Shown here: positions 13,626 through 21,494 of the stretch, piece after piece | Layout: every line of letters starts with the position of its first letter | How positions within the stretch are numbered: position 1 is the first letter of the stretch | Source of the DNA: Phycisphaerae bacterium | GTDB taxonomy: Bacteria > Planctomycetota > Phycisphaerae > Phycisphaerales > SM1A02 | Reading direction: 5' to 3' | DNA: 22,552 nucleotides | Assembly: GCA_002718515.1 (NCBI GenBank) | Contig: PBEX01000025.1 | Location: 95,377-117,928 of the forward strand | Program-made: the position numbers and the translations under genes | Notes under the pieces: generated by a model | What the model was told of the DNA's origin: nothing | The model's input: the letters and a program-made list of their open reading frames with translations, nothing else | Database searches by the model: none

Positions 13626-14333
13626 ATGAGTATTTTGGCAACAATTTGCGGCTTGGGAATCTTGCTTGGCGCAACTCATCACGCGCCACAAGTCAGTTTA
13701 CGTTCACCTCTGCACATGCATCATGTGTTGACGATACCGCCACCAATTGAGGTCACTATTCGCTCAACCACAGAACGAAGACGCCGCGATGGAAGAGGAA
13801 TGCATCGCATGTTGGAGTTTGGTGATGCTGAAAGAGTTGACGTGTTAACTCCAGAGTATTGTGAACGAGTCATGGGCATTGCGGAAGAAATCGACCCCGC
13901 AATTGCGGCGTACCTTAAAACCATGTGCGAAGAAGATCCTGAAGGATTTGAGCGAGTCATTCACCGCCAAGGCGAACGGTTGGGTTCACTCATGCGATTA
14001 AAAGAAACAGATCCTGCACTGTATGACATTCACCTGACTGGACTTAAAACAGACGCAGAAATCATCCGTGTTTCGCAAGCACTGCAAGTGGCGGGACCAG
14101 ATGATCCTCAACTTCAAGCAAACGCAGCAGAATTGAGGGCATTGATTGGCGCAAGAATTAAGAACGCAACAAGGGCGAAGGAACTTGATATCAAGCGACT
14201 TCAAAAGCACATCGAAAAACTAGAAGCAGAGATTGCTGAAACAGAAAGCCGTTTTGATGAACTCGTAGAAAAACGATTTAATCAATTGTTTGATGTCGTC
14301 CAAAATGCAAATTCAACGCCTAAAAGGGAGTGA
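13626..14333 (+). CDS. Secreted or anchored coiled-coil protein, unknown function
   Basis: 235 residues. A short hydrophobic N-terminus (about 1-17) without basic residues may be a signal or anchor. It is followed by a basic stretch TERRRRDGRG (48-57), a helical segment with EEDPEGFERVIHRQGERLG (101-119) and a strong C-terminal coiled coil (about 175-225) rich in E, K, R and L. It has the strongest ribosome site of the cluster (AAGGAG, eight bases from ATG). It lies 24 bases after the anti-sigma candidate and 18 before the permease. A periplasmic sensor partner of the sigma/anti-sigma pair is a reasonable guess. No known enzymatic motif is seen. Confidence 0.72.
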   Translation: MSILATICGLGILLGATHHAPQVSLRSPLHMHHVLTIPPPIEVTIRSTTERRRRDGRGMHRMLEFGDAERVDVLTPEYCERVMGIAEEIDPAIAAYLKTMCEEDPEGFERVIHRQGERLGSLMRLKETDPALYDIHLTGLKTDAEIIRVSQALQVAGPDDPQLQANAAELRALIGARIKNATRAKELDIKRLQKHIEKLEAEIAETESRFDELVEKRFNQLFDVVQNANSTPKRE

Positions 14334-14351
14334 ACGGTTTAGTATGCGTAT

Positions 14352-15266
14352 ATGACACGCACGAAACAGACACGAAAAGGCATCCTCGCGGTGTTTTTTT
14401 TAGTTGTCATTGCTTTGTTTGTTGCTGGTGTCATCTGGGCGGCGCATGATGATGGGGGAGGTCGCAGATTTGAGCAAACCAATTTTGACGCGGCTTTACT
14501 TCCGCCTACATGGTTAGGGAGTGATTCAAGTGAACTTTATGTTTTTGGAACCGACCAACTTGGCAGGGACTTGTTTGCTCGATGTCTCGTAGGCGGAGCA
14601 CTGAGTTTAGGTGTTGGCTTGTTCGCAGCGTTGATCGCAGTGTGTGTAGGGACACTTTGGGGGACGATTGCAGCTGTACGAGGGGGTTCGTGGGATGCGG
14701 CAATGATGCGACTCGTTGACATCTTGTATGGCCTGCCATCAATCATGCTTGTTGTGCTCATTTCAGTCGCTGCCTCGACGTTAGTCACTCAATCTAAGGA
14801 CTCGTTGATTTCTGAAGAATTCGTAAATGTCGTCGCACTCTTTACGGCTATAGGCGTTGTGAGTTGGTTGACAGTCTCTCGCGTCATTCGTGGGCAAGTA
14901 AAGAGCGTGCTCACGCGACCTTCACTTCAAGCCTGCAAAGTGATTGGCGTTTCTCCATTACGGACATTTACCCATCACATTTTCCCAGCAATTCTTGGTC
15001 CCATCATCGTGTATGCGACGCTAACGATTCCTGCAGCGATGCTATCTGAAGCGTTCCTTAGTTTTCTTGGGATTGGTATACGAGAGCCACTTCCAAGTTG
15101 GGGCAATCTTGCCTCAGACGGTTTAAGTCAGTTAAACCCAGTTCAGTCTCGCTGGTGGTTATTGTTTTGGCCTAGCCTTTGCATTGCCTCAACATTGATT
15201 GTCATGAATTGGCTTGGGAACAAGTTGCGTGTTGGGCTTGATCCAACGTTGAGGATGTCTTCATGA
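14352..15266 (+). CDS. OppC/DppC-type peptide ABC transporter permease
   Basis: Inner-membrane permease of the peptide/nickel importer family. It is 304 residues: an N-terminal helix (about 10-30), a periplasmic segment ending in the family motif FGTDQLGRDLFAR (65-77) and five further helices. The cytoplasmic coupling loop is ACKVIGVSPLRTFTHHIFP (194-212), a divergent EAA motif with C in the second alanine position. LSFLGIGIREPLPSWGN (236-252) is the family C-terminal signature. There is no clear ribosome site. Its end overlaps the ATPase gene by ATGA. The usual partner permease (OppB), binding protein and second ATPase are not in this operon. Confidence 0.94.
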   Translation: MTRTKQTRKGILAVFFLVVIALFVAGVIWAAHDDGGGRRFEQTNFDAALLPPTWLGSDSSELYVFGTDQLGRDLFARCLVGGALSLGVGLFAALIAVCVGTLWGTIAAVRGGSWDAAMMRLVDILYGLPSIMLVVLISVAASTLVTQSKDSLISEEFVNVVALFTAIGVVSWLTVSRVIRGQVKSVLTRPSLQACKVIGVSPLRTFTHHIFPAILGPIIVYATLTIPAAMLSEAFLSFLGIGIREPLPSWGNLASDGLSQLNPVQSRWWLLFWPSLCIASTLIVMNWLGNKLRVGLDPTLRMSS

Positions 15267-16078
15267 GAGATGCGTTGTTATCTGTTTCAGATTTATCAAT
15301 TGACATTGATGGGACTAGGCTCGTGCGTGGTGTTTCATTTTCAATAAAAAAACAGCAAACACTCGGTGTTGTAGGTGAGTCGGGGTCAGGCAAAAGTCTC
15401 ACTGCACTTTCTCTCATTGGGTTACTACCAAAAGGGTCGACGCTCAGTGGCAACATTCATCTCGATGGTGAAGAGATTGCAAGTGCTCCCCAAAAACAGA
15501 TGCGTTCGATTCGGGGGAAGCGCATTGCGATGATTTTCCAAGAACCAATGAGTTCGCTAAATCCAGTCTTCTCAGTTGGGCATCAATTAGAAGAGACGTT
15601 AATGGCGCATGAATCGTTGTCTAAGAAGTCTGCACGAAACAAATCAATCGACGCACTAAAAGCAGTTGGTATTGATTCAGATAAGTTTGCTGCATATCCA
15701 CATGAATGCTCAGGGGGTATGCAGCAGCGAATCATGATTGCCATGGCGTTATTGTGCAACCCAGATTTACTGATTGCAGATGAGCCAACGACTGCACTTG
15801 ACGCAACAACATCAAAGTCGATCATAAAGTTACTGAGTAAGTTGATCGAGGAGCGCGGGATGAGCATGCTCTTTATCTCGCATGACATTAACAGTGTTGC
15901 GATGATTGCAGATGAACTTTGCGTCATGTGGAAAGGCGAAATCGTTGATTCAGGGCAGACCCAAACGGTGCTCACCACGCCTACGCACAAGTACACAAAA
16001 GGGCTATTGGCGTGCAAACCCGCATTGGATAAGAAATTACGCAGGTTGCCAACGCTTGAAGAATCAATGCAAGCATAA
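15263..16078 (+). CDS. OppD/DppD-type peptide ABC transporter ATPase
   Basis: Cytoplasmic ATPase that powers peptide import. The 271 residues are shorter than typical OppD (about 320-335). They have Walker A GESGSGKS (38-45), Q-loop FQEP (Q93), signature CSGGMQQR (149-156), Walker B LLIADE (169-174), D-loop and H207. The C-terminal oligopeptide-specific tail is brief (PTHKYTKGLLACKPALDKKLRRL) and lacks most of the region that carries an iron-sulfur cluster in some relatives. It is coupled to the permease by ATGA. All catalytic residues are intact. No OppF partner is encoded nearby, so it may homodimerise or borrow one. Confidence 0.94.
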   Translation: MRDALLSVSDLSIDIDGTRLVRGVSFSIKKQQTLGVVGESGSGKSLTALSLIGLLPKGSTLSGNIHLDGEEIASAPQKQMRSIRGKRIAMIFQEPMSSLNPVFSVGHQLEETLMAHESLSKKSARNKSIDALKAVGIDSDKFAAYPHECSGGMQQRIMIAMALLCNPDLLIADEPTTALDATTSKSIIKLLSKLIEERGMSMLFISHDINSVAMIADELCVMWKGEIVDSGQTQTVLTTPTHKYTKGLLACKPALDKKLRRLPTLEESMQA

Positions 16079-16098
16079 TTCAATAATTATGCTTTTTT
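16071..16098 (+). terminator. Terminator ending the sigma/opp operon
   Basis: AAGCATAATT pairs perfectly with AATTATGCTT (16071-16080/16085-16094) around CAAT, and runs into T16093-16098. The stop codon of the ATPase gene (TAA, 16076-16078) lies inside the left arm, so gene and transcript end together. Confidence 0.85.
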
Positions 16099-16122
16099 GT
16101 TCGTTGAACTGAAAGTAATGCG

Positions 16123-16143
16123 CCTACGTACGGATTATGTAGG
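16123..16143. repeat. Inverted repeat in the gap before the SseB-like gene
   Basis: CCTACGTA (16123-16130) and TATGTAGG (16136-16143) form an 8-bp stem with one G-T pair around CGGAT. No T-run follows on either strand. It might be an operator. The rest of 16099-16294 shows pyrimidine-rich DNA, a T-run near 16247 and no convincing promoter. Confidence 0.3.
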
Positions 16144-16294
16144 TAGAACCACAGCGATGGGCAAGCATTGGGCTGCTTCTCTTCTTCTCACCCAAATTTG
16201 ACCCCTAATCCTTACCCCCTCGTTTCTGGTTCTAGTTTTGTTTTTTTGGGGTAGGCTGACTTGGATGGTCAGTTTCAATTGGCAGGAGCCCACT

Positions 16295-16705
16295 ATGGTC
16301 AGAATCGAAACAACTACTTACGACCACGCAGTAGAACAACTGCATCAAACCGGAACGACTCAAGCGAGAAAACGCGTTTGGGACTTGATCAATTCACAGC
16401 CATCGTTGTACTTTGTGCAATGCGGCAGTGGTTCGAGTGTCGTCCCATGGGTAATGTTTGAAGGTGATGAACCAATGGCAATGGTATTCACTTCTTGGGA
16501 ACGTGCAAAGCAAGCAGCAGCGTCATGTATTGAACAGAAGCATGAGATAAGGGTGGTAGGGCTTCCGACTAATGCTGCATCCATGTATATCAATGCAATT
16601 GCAGCGCAAGGCGTTCCAACTGTTTGCTTCAATCATGGTCCGCAGCGATTTGACGCACCAATGGATGAAGTACTCATCGCTGTAGGTTCGTTAACAAGAC
16701 TTTGA
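16295..16705 (+). CDS. SseB-like protein, unknown function
   Basis: 136 residues, soluble, no signal or membrane segment. The middle (LYFVQCGSGSSVVPWVMFEG, then PMAMVFTSWERAKQAA at 60-75) resembles the N-terminal SseB fold, in which an FTS-x-E-x-A motif is typical. The second half (GVPTVCFNHG, 106-115) also fits. The ATG at 16295 is chosen for the AGGAG seven bases upstream. An earlier in-frame ATG at 16265 is possible but has a poorer site. The frame's first start (TTG 16238) is unlikely. It converges on the next gene with eight bases between, and a small hairpin (16698-16715) spans both stops. Family assignment is by motif and is weak. Confidence 0.72.
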   Translation: MVRIETTTYDHAVEQLHQTGTTQARKRVWDLINSQPSLYFVQCGSGSSVVPWVMFEGDEPMAMVFTSWERAKQAAASCIEQKHEIRVVGLPTNAASMYINAIAAQGVPTVCFNHGPQRFDAPMDEVLIAVGSLTRL

Positions 16706-16713
16706 TTTGAAAG

Positions 16714-17019
16714 TCAGGGTTGTAACTCTCGACCCGTTTCTAAATCCATAACTGACCAATCGAATTGCTTGGCAATTCTCACAATAGGCAGCCAAGCAAT
16801 TTCTTCTTCAACGATGTATAGCATCATTTGTTTGATTGGATCTTCATCTGGTGGAAGTTCTAGTCTTATGCCCGGTCCCCAAAGTTCGTTGCCACCCTCG
16901 ACCTCTGCTTGCGTGTTAAACATTGCAAGTGAATTGACAATTTCACTTCGGCTGCCAAGTGGAACGCGCTGTCCATCTTTGTCAGCAGTTCGTGATTGGA
17001 TGACAAAGTTTTTACTCAT
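16714..17019 (-). CDS. Small conserved protein after the response regulator
   Basis: 101 residues, soluble. Notable segments are GPGIRLELPPDEDPIKQMMLYIVEEE (48-73) and IAWLPIVRIAKQFDWSVMDLETGR (74-97). These look like a planctomycete conserved protein that I know only as hypothetical. The ATG at 17019 lies inside the end of the response regulator gene (eight-base overlap, CATGAGTAA region), so translation is coupled. The frame extends to 17076, but that part is antisense-free overlap with the regulator and is not needed. Coupling suggests a partner of the regulator or a shared operon role. Nothing more can be said from sequence. Confidence 0.72.
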   Translation of the reverse strand: MSKNFVIQSRTADKDGQRVPLGSRSEIVNSLAMFNTQAEVEGGNELWGPGIRLELPPDEDPIKQMMLYIVEEEIAWLPIVRIAKQFDWSVMDLETGRELQP

Positions 17020-17410
17020 GCGTCTGGTTTGCTCTTTCTTCAAGTAAAGTAGAAACGCGGTTGATGAGTCTATCAAGACTTACAGGTTTATACAAATATT
17101 CTGATACGCCAAGTGATTGAGCATAAGCCATATGGCGTTTACCTTCATTTGCAGTCACCATGATGACAACTGGGGGCGAGTCAGTTTTCGTCAACTCTTC
17201 CAATACGAGGAATCCGGATCGTTTTGGAAGCATCATGTCAAGAATCACAGCATCTGGATTGACTCGTTCACTTTCTTGAACAGCTTCAGTTCCGTCTTCT
17301 GCGACGGCGGTTGTCGCACCTTCTGCACGCATGGCAAGTTCCATCGACTCAAGAATGTCGGGGTCGTCGTCAACAATCAGAATGGTGTATCCACTTAATC
17401 GAGTATCCAT
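17012..17410 (-). CDS. Single-domain response regulator
   Basis: 132 residues consisting of a receiver domain only. It has the acidic pocket DDD (14-16), phosphoacceptor D58 in VILDMMLPKRSG, T86 in MVTAN and K108 in YLYKPVS, so it should be phosphorylated by a histidine kinase. No kinase or output domain is encoded here, so it probably acts by protein contact, like CheY or Spo0F types. It starts 12 bases after the acyltransferase gene without a clear ribosome site, and overlaps the small conserved gene downstream. Confidence 0.95.
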   Translation of the reverse strand: MDTRLSGYTILIVDDDPDILESMELAMRAEGATTAVAEDGTEAVQESERVNPDAVILDMMLPKRSGFLVLEELTKTDSPPVVIMVTANEGKRHMAYAQSLGVSEYLYKPVSLDRLINRVSTLLEERANQTHE

Positions 17411-17422
17411 CGTTTGGGCATC

Positions 17423-18427
17423 TTAACACTCGATGAGGCGTGCTAGGTCGTCATCTGTGAGCCAAGGTAGGGATTCAAGTTGAGAAATGACTTTTTTAGG
17501 CATTGGTTTGCCTTTTTCTTCGTACGAGGGGCGACTCTTCCATCGTCTATGTAGCCAGAGGTACTGCTCTGGTGCACTTCTAATCATTGTTTCAATTGCG
17601 TGGTTGTATCGAGCAGTGATGTAGTACAACGGGTCTTCATGCTCTTGCCACTCTTCTGGAGTAATGAAATCAGTCGATGTCACTTCATATTTGAACTGAC
17701 TTCCAATTCTTCTCGCATGAACGGCTGCGATTGGAATGTTGTATCGCATGGCGAGCAAACCAATAGATTTATATGTTGAGGCTAGGCGACCAAAGAACGG
17801 AACAAACATGCCTCTGTGTCCAGCATTCTGATCAGCTATAAATCCAACATTCACATTTTGCCCAATGAGTTCTTGAAGAATTGGAACGCCTCCCCATTTG
17901 GTCACGATTTGAAGTCCATACCTTTGACGAATCTTCAATACGTAATCATTGATGAGGGGATTATCAAGCGGTCTCGCGAGCGCAGCGATTGGATACCCTA
18001 AGACTGACAGTGCATAACCAAGAAGTTCCCAGTTGCCGCAGTGCCCAGTGATAAAAATTGTTGGTTGTTTATTCACGAGCCGTTCTGTAACGTGTTCAAG
18101 ACCTTTAAATGAGATGTACTTGTCAATTGTTGTTGGGGTCACAAGGGATGGCATCTTCACTGCTTCCGCAGTAAAGAGTTGGAACATATATTCCATTGAC
18201 TGTTTTGCTAATGAACGGACTTGTTGTTCAGAGTACTCAGGAAAACTAAGTCGAATGTTGTTCATCGCACGCTCGCGATGCCTTCGATCTAGCATGTAAA
18301 GAACATCACCAACACACTTCCCCGCGTGCATGTTGAATGACATTGGCAAACAATCAACGACTGACGCAAAAGCGCGCAGTGGTAAATATTGCGACCATTG
18401 AACAAGGGCTGATTGGTTACGTGCCAT
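17423..18427 (-). CDS. LpxL/HtrB-family lipid A-type acyltransferase
   Basis: Inner-membrane enzyme that transfers an acyl chain from acyl-ACP to a lipid A precursor or similar glycolipid. The 334 residues show the catalytic pair H129/E134 in TGHCGNWELLG (127-137), the DQNAGHRGMFVPFFGRLAST stretch (199-218) and LWLHRRWKSRP near 290-300, all typical of the lysophospholipid acyltransferase LpxL branch. The N-terminus is only mildly hydrophobic. It lies 30 bases after the coiled-coil/BRCT gene in the same operon. A short GACCC-T-GGGTC palindrome sits right before its ATG. The exact acceptor cannot be read from the sequence. Confidence 0.92.
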   Translation of the reverse strand: MARNQSALVQWSQYLPLRAFASVVDCLPMSFNMHAGKCVGDVLYMLDRRHRERAMNNIRLSFPEYSEQQVRSLAKQSMEYMFQLFTAEAVKMPSLVTPTTIDKYISFKGLEHVTERLVNKQPTIFITGHCGNWELLGYALSVLGYPIAALARPLDNPLINDYVLKIRQRYGLQIVTKWGGVPILQELIGQNVNVGFIADQNAGHRGMFVPFFGRLASTYKSIGLLAMRYNIPIAAVHARRIGSQFKYEVTSTDFITPEEWQEHEDPLYYITARYNHAIETMIRSAPEQYLWLHRRWKSRPSYEEKGKPMPKKVISQLESLPWLTDDDLARLIEC

Positions 18428-18457
18428 GACCCTGGGTCAGCCAGTTAAAAAGTTGTT

Positions 18458-19828
18458 TTACCGTTGACCAGTAAGGATGTGCAGTCGATTCGCGGTGAGC
18501 ACTGGAACTTGAGCGGAACGAGCTTGCTCAAGAAGGTGTTCATAATCGAGGAATGCACGCTTTTGGCGAGCGTAGTCGTCGAGCATAGCTGGAGTCGCGC
18601 CATGTGGTGGTTTGCCAGCAGGTTCAACTGGTGCAATGCCAAGAACCAAGAAGTCAAGGTCACCAGGAAGTGCGCCGTTATCCGCTACAACTTTGCCACC
18701 CCAATGTCTAATCTGGTCTTGGATGAAGCCATTGTCTGCTTCAGGAATACCATCACCGTTTGCATCAAAGTTGCCATGCACGAGAAACGTGTAGTTGTAC
18801 TCAGGGTCATAAATTGCGTTGACAAGAATATTGCTACGAACAATTGGTTGACTTGTTGTTGAACGAGTGATTTTAGCGGTTGAAGTTGTTTCGCCAACTT
18901 TGACTACTTCGATACTTGCTTTACCAGCGGGGAACTCGCCATCTTGGTCAAGTCGAAGTTGCGATGGTGAGTCATACACTTCAAATGTCATACCTAGAAT
19001 GATGCGGTCATTTGCACCACGGTCAATGAACACTTCATCACCTGTGCTTACTTCGAGGACTGTTCCATCAACGAGCGTTGCAGGATTGACCTCGCCCATT
19101 TTTCCAAGGTCTACCTTGTCGCGTAACTCATCAATTGTGCTTTGGAGTCGTGCTCGCTCAATTCGTAGTTCGTCAACATCAGTTTCTAATTGCTGGATAC
19201 GACCTTGGAATCCGCCACGAAGGCGTGAGTCTCTTTCTTCTCTTGTTGAGAAGTAGTCATTTGCCTTTGTGTTGAGTTGTGCAGATTCATCTTGAACATC
19301 TTGCCACTGATCCTTAACACTCTCAACTTCTGAAGCAGCAAACTCAACTTGTGATGCAAGTTGTTCTTCAAGCGATTGAATTTGTTGGTTCGCTTCATTG
19401 AGCGCGAGTAGGTTTGCGTTGATTTCTTCTTGTCTTGAATTCAATGATCGTTGAAGTTGGTCAACTGTGATTGCGAGTGGTGAGTTGTTGCCTAACACCG
19501 AACCAAGTTCAGTACGGATATCTTCAGTTGATGAAGAAGGGTTGCCAGTTATCATTCGATTACGATCTTCAACTTGACTGTTTAAGTAACTGGTAACAGA
19601 CTGATTACTCTCTTTTGCAAGTGCAACAATCGTTTGGACTGCATCACTACTTTGTTCATTTGAAGTCGCAAAGACGTTGAGGTTTGCTTCAGCCGTGTTA
19701 ACCAATTCCATTTGCTCTCGATTGCTTGCGTAAAACACAATGCTCAAGACCAACAAGAAGACTGTTGCAAGAACAAAAACTACTAAAGATACGATGACAC
19801 CTGTTCCGGCGCCGCTACGAATAGCCAT
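18458..19828 (-). CDS. Membrane-anchored coiled-coil protein with BRCT-like C-terminus
   Basis: 456 residues. One membrane helix (about 10-33) is followed by a long helical/coiled-coil region (about 120-240; many E, Q, L, R heptads) and a beta-rich domain (about 250-338; DGTVLEVSTGDEVFIDRGAN). The C-terminal domain (about 345-454) has BRCT features: YTFLVHGNFD, the GGKVV turn after a helix (377-381), DFLVLGIAP (392-400) and a final helix with VPVLTANRLHILTG. A calcium-loop-like DANGDGIPEAD (355-365) is inserted. The start has GGAG eight bases upstream. It heads the operon with the acyltransferase and response regulator. With few positive charges after the helix, the bulk is probably outside the cytoplasm. 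Function unknown. Confidence 0.82.
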   Translation of the reverse strand: MAIRSGAGTGVIVSLVVFVLATVFLLVLSIVFYASNREQMELVNTAEANLNVFATSNEQSSDAVQTIVALAKESNQSVTSYLNSQVEDRNRMITGNPSSSTEDIRTELGSVLGNNSPLAITVDQLQRSLNSRQEEINANLLALNEANQQIQSLEEQLASQVEFAASEVESVKDQWQDVQDESAQLNTKANDYFSTREERDSRLRGGFQGRIQQLETDVDELRIERARLQSTIDELRDKVDLGKMGEVNPATLVDGTVLEVSTGDEVFIDRGANDRIILGMTFEVYDSPSQLRLDQDGEFPAGKASIEVVKVGETTSTAKITRSTTSQPIVRSNILVNAIYDPEYNYTFLVHGNFDANGDGIPEADNGFIQDQIRHWGGKVVADNGALPGDLDFLVLGIAPVEPAGKPPHGATPAMLDDYARQKRAFLDYEHLLEQARSAQVPVLTANRLHILTGQR

Positions 19829-19997
19829 AGTGGAAACTCCAAAATGCCAATTGAGGTGACTCTTGACGTCCTCAAATTGGGGAAAGATATGCGGGGTAAC
19901 GTCTTACCCTTCGATTTGATAAGACAGTGTCTTGATTTCTAGCGGTTTCGTCAAGGTCAAAGGGCATGGAATCGGAGATTCTTCGGCTTATCACAAG

Positions 19998-20026
19998 AAA
20001 AAAACGGTTTTAAACTGTTTAAAACC
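19998..20026 (-). terminator. Minus-facing terminator upstream of the BRCT-like operon
   Basis: GGTTTTAAA pairs perfectly with TTTAAAACC (20006-20014/20018-20026) with a three-base loop. On the minus strand it is followed by G and seven T (A19998-20004 on plus). No minus-strand gene precedes it, so it probably blocks antisense transcription arising near the lat promoter. Confidence 0.65.
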
Positions 20027-20056
20027 ATGTCTCGTTTGGGAGTGCAAAAAAGGGGT

Positions 20057-20084
20057 TTTAGACACCTCCGAGCGGTGATACAAT
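20057..20084 (+). promoter_or_regulatory. Promoter of lat
   Basis: TTTAGA (20057-20062), 16 bases and TACAAT (20079-20084), preceded by TGA to give an extended -10. Predicted start near 20091, leaving a leader of about 72 bases, too short for a lysine riboswitch. Confidence 0.5.
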
Positions 20085-20162
20085 ACGGTGCTTCAATGGA
20101 ATTTAGCCCATTGATCAGATTCACAACAATTCCACTTGGATTGAGCAGGAAAGGTATCCAAC

Positions 20163-21491
20163 ATGTCAGTATCCCCAAATGATGTACGCGGCACTCTTGA
20201 TAAACATCAACTCGTTGATGGCTATAACCTCGTCGTTGACTTAGACCAGTCAAAAGGGGTTTGGATTCACGATAGCGCAAGCGGAAAGCAGTATCTAGAC
20301 GCATTCACCTGCTTCGCATCATGGCCACTTGGTTTTAATCACCCTGACATTACAAGCGACGCAGCATCAGCGGAACTATTGAAAGCTGCTCACAACAAAG
20401 TTGCAAATTCGGACTTGTATACCACTGAACTTGCTGAGTTCGTGGACACTTTTGGTTCCAAGGTTTCACCTGAAGGGTACAACCACCACTTTTGGGTATC
20501 TGGCGGCGCACTCGCAGTTGAAAATGCACTCAAGACGGCTTTCGACTGGAAAGCACGTAAACTAGGAAGAACAGACTTTAGTGATTGCGTTAATGATTTA
20601 GGAATATTGCACTTTAAACAGGCGTTCCACGGTAGAAGTGGTTACACAATGAGTTTGACAAATACGCTTCCTGACAAAGTTGGGTTGTTCCCTAAATTTG
20701 ATTGGCCACGTGTTTCAAACCCATTCTGTGAGTTTGACCATGATGGAAACATTTGCAATGACATTGAAGCAGCAGAAGCAGCAGCATGTGCAGAGATTGA
20801 AGCGGCATTCGATCAATCCGGAAACAAAATTGCAGGCATCGTCATTGAGCCAATGCAAGGCGAAGGTGGTGACAACCACTTTAGACCAGAATTCCTCTCG
20901 AAACTACGTCAGTACGCAGATGAACGTGAAGCACTTCTCATCTTTGACGAAGTGCAAACGGGTTTTTATGGTTCAGGTAAACCTTGGTTCTGGCAAACAA
21001 CTGGTGTGAAACCAGACGTCGTCTCATTCGGCAAGAAAACACAAACTTGCGGTATCTACGCAAACGATCGAGTGAATGAAGTTGCAGATAACGTCTTCAA
21101 AAAATCATCACGTATTAACTCAACATGGGGTGGTAACCTCGTTGACATGATTCGATGTAAGCAATTCATTAACATTATCGAGCGTGACAACATTGCTGAC
21201 CACGTCACTGCTTTAGGAAATCATGTGATCGATGGCCTTCGTGATATTGCTCGTTCTACAGACGCTTTCTCAAGTGTTCGAGGTTGTGGTTCACTCATTG
21301 CATTCACCCTTCCAACACCTGATGCTCGTGGTGAAATGTTGAATGCTCTCATGGATAATGGCGTTATCGCTCTTCCATGTGGTACGCGTTCAGTACGCTT
21401 CAGATTGCCATTGATTATGACAATGGAAGAAGCTGGCACATTGCTTGAACGAACTGGAGAAGCAGTACACTCACAAGCAGCTACTGCATAA
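20163..21491 (+). CDS. lat: L-lysine 6-aminotransferase
   Basis: PLP enzyme that moves the epsilon-amino group of lysine to 2-oxoglutarate, giving allysine (piperideine-6-carboxylate) and glutamate. The 442 residues fit the family. Marks are SGGALAVENALK (113-124), FHGRSGYT (155-162), EPMQGEGGDNHF (229-240), FDEVQTGF (261-268) with the cofactor aspartate D262, and the PLP lysine region SFGKKTQTCG (288-297), most likely K291. GKKTQxCG with GDNHF is characteristic of Lat rather than ornithine or GABA aminotransferases. The ribosome site is AGGAAAGG about eight bases before ATG. No saccharopine or aminoadipate semialdehyde dehydrogenase gene is nearby; a FIST protein follows. Confidence 0.96.
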   Translation: MSVSPNDVRGTLDKHQLVDGYNLVVDLDQSKGVWIHDSASGKQYLDAFTCFASWPLGFNHPDITSDAASAELLKAAHNKVANSDLYTTELAEFVDTFGSKVSPEGYNHHFWVSGGALAVENALKTAFDWKARKLGRTDFSDCVNDLGILHFKQAFHGRSGYTMSLTNTLPDKVGLFPKFDWPRVSNPFCEFDHDGNICNDIEAAEAAACAEIEAAFDQSGNKIAGIVIEPMQGEGGDNHFRPEFLSKLRQYADEREALLIFDEVQTGFYGSGKPWFWQTTGVKPDVVSFGKKTQTCGIYANDRVNEVADNVFKKSSRINSTWGGNLVDMIRCKQFINIIERDNIADHVTALGNHVIDGLRDIARSTDAFSSVRGCGSLIAFTLPTPDARGEMLNALMDNGVIALPCGTRSVRFRLPLIMTMEEAGTLLERTGEAVHSQAATA

Positions 21492-21494
21492 CTC

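Larger units (their letters stand above)
19829..20162. other. Intergenic region between divergent BRCT-like and lat operons
   Basis: 334 bases without a gene. Near the minus-strand gene, CCAATTGAGG and CCTCAAATTGG (19846-19881 region) form a roughly 10-bp stem with one bulge just upstream of its ribosome site. GGGTAA-CGTC-TTACCC (19894-19909) is a perfect 6-bp hairpin, and AAGACA-G-TGTCTT (19921-19933) a perfect palindrome. Further right lie a minus-facing terminator (19998-20026), the string GCAAAAAAGGGGTTTT (20044-20059) and the lat promoter. No clear promoter for the leftward operon is seen, although TTGACC/TTGACG words occur near 19950-19959. Confidence 0.5.

Noticed and set aside
15583..16083. 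Minus-strand open frame of 166 codons
   Set aside because: It is antisense to the OppD-type ATPase, whose motifs are all intact.
20091..20162. Lysine riboswitch upstream of lat
   Set aside because: The predicted leader is about 72 bases, too short for an L-box, and no such motif is seen.
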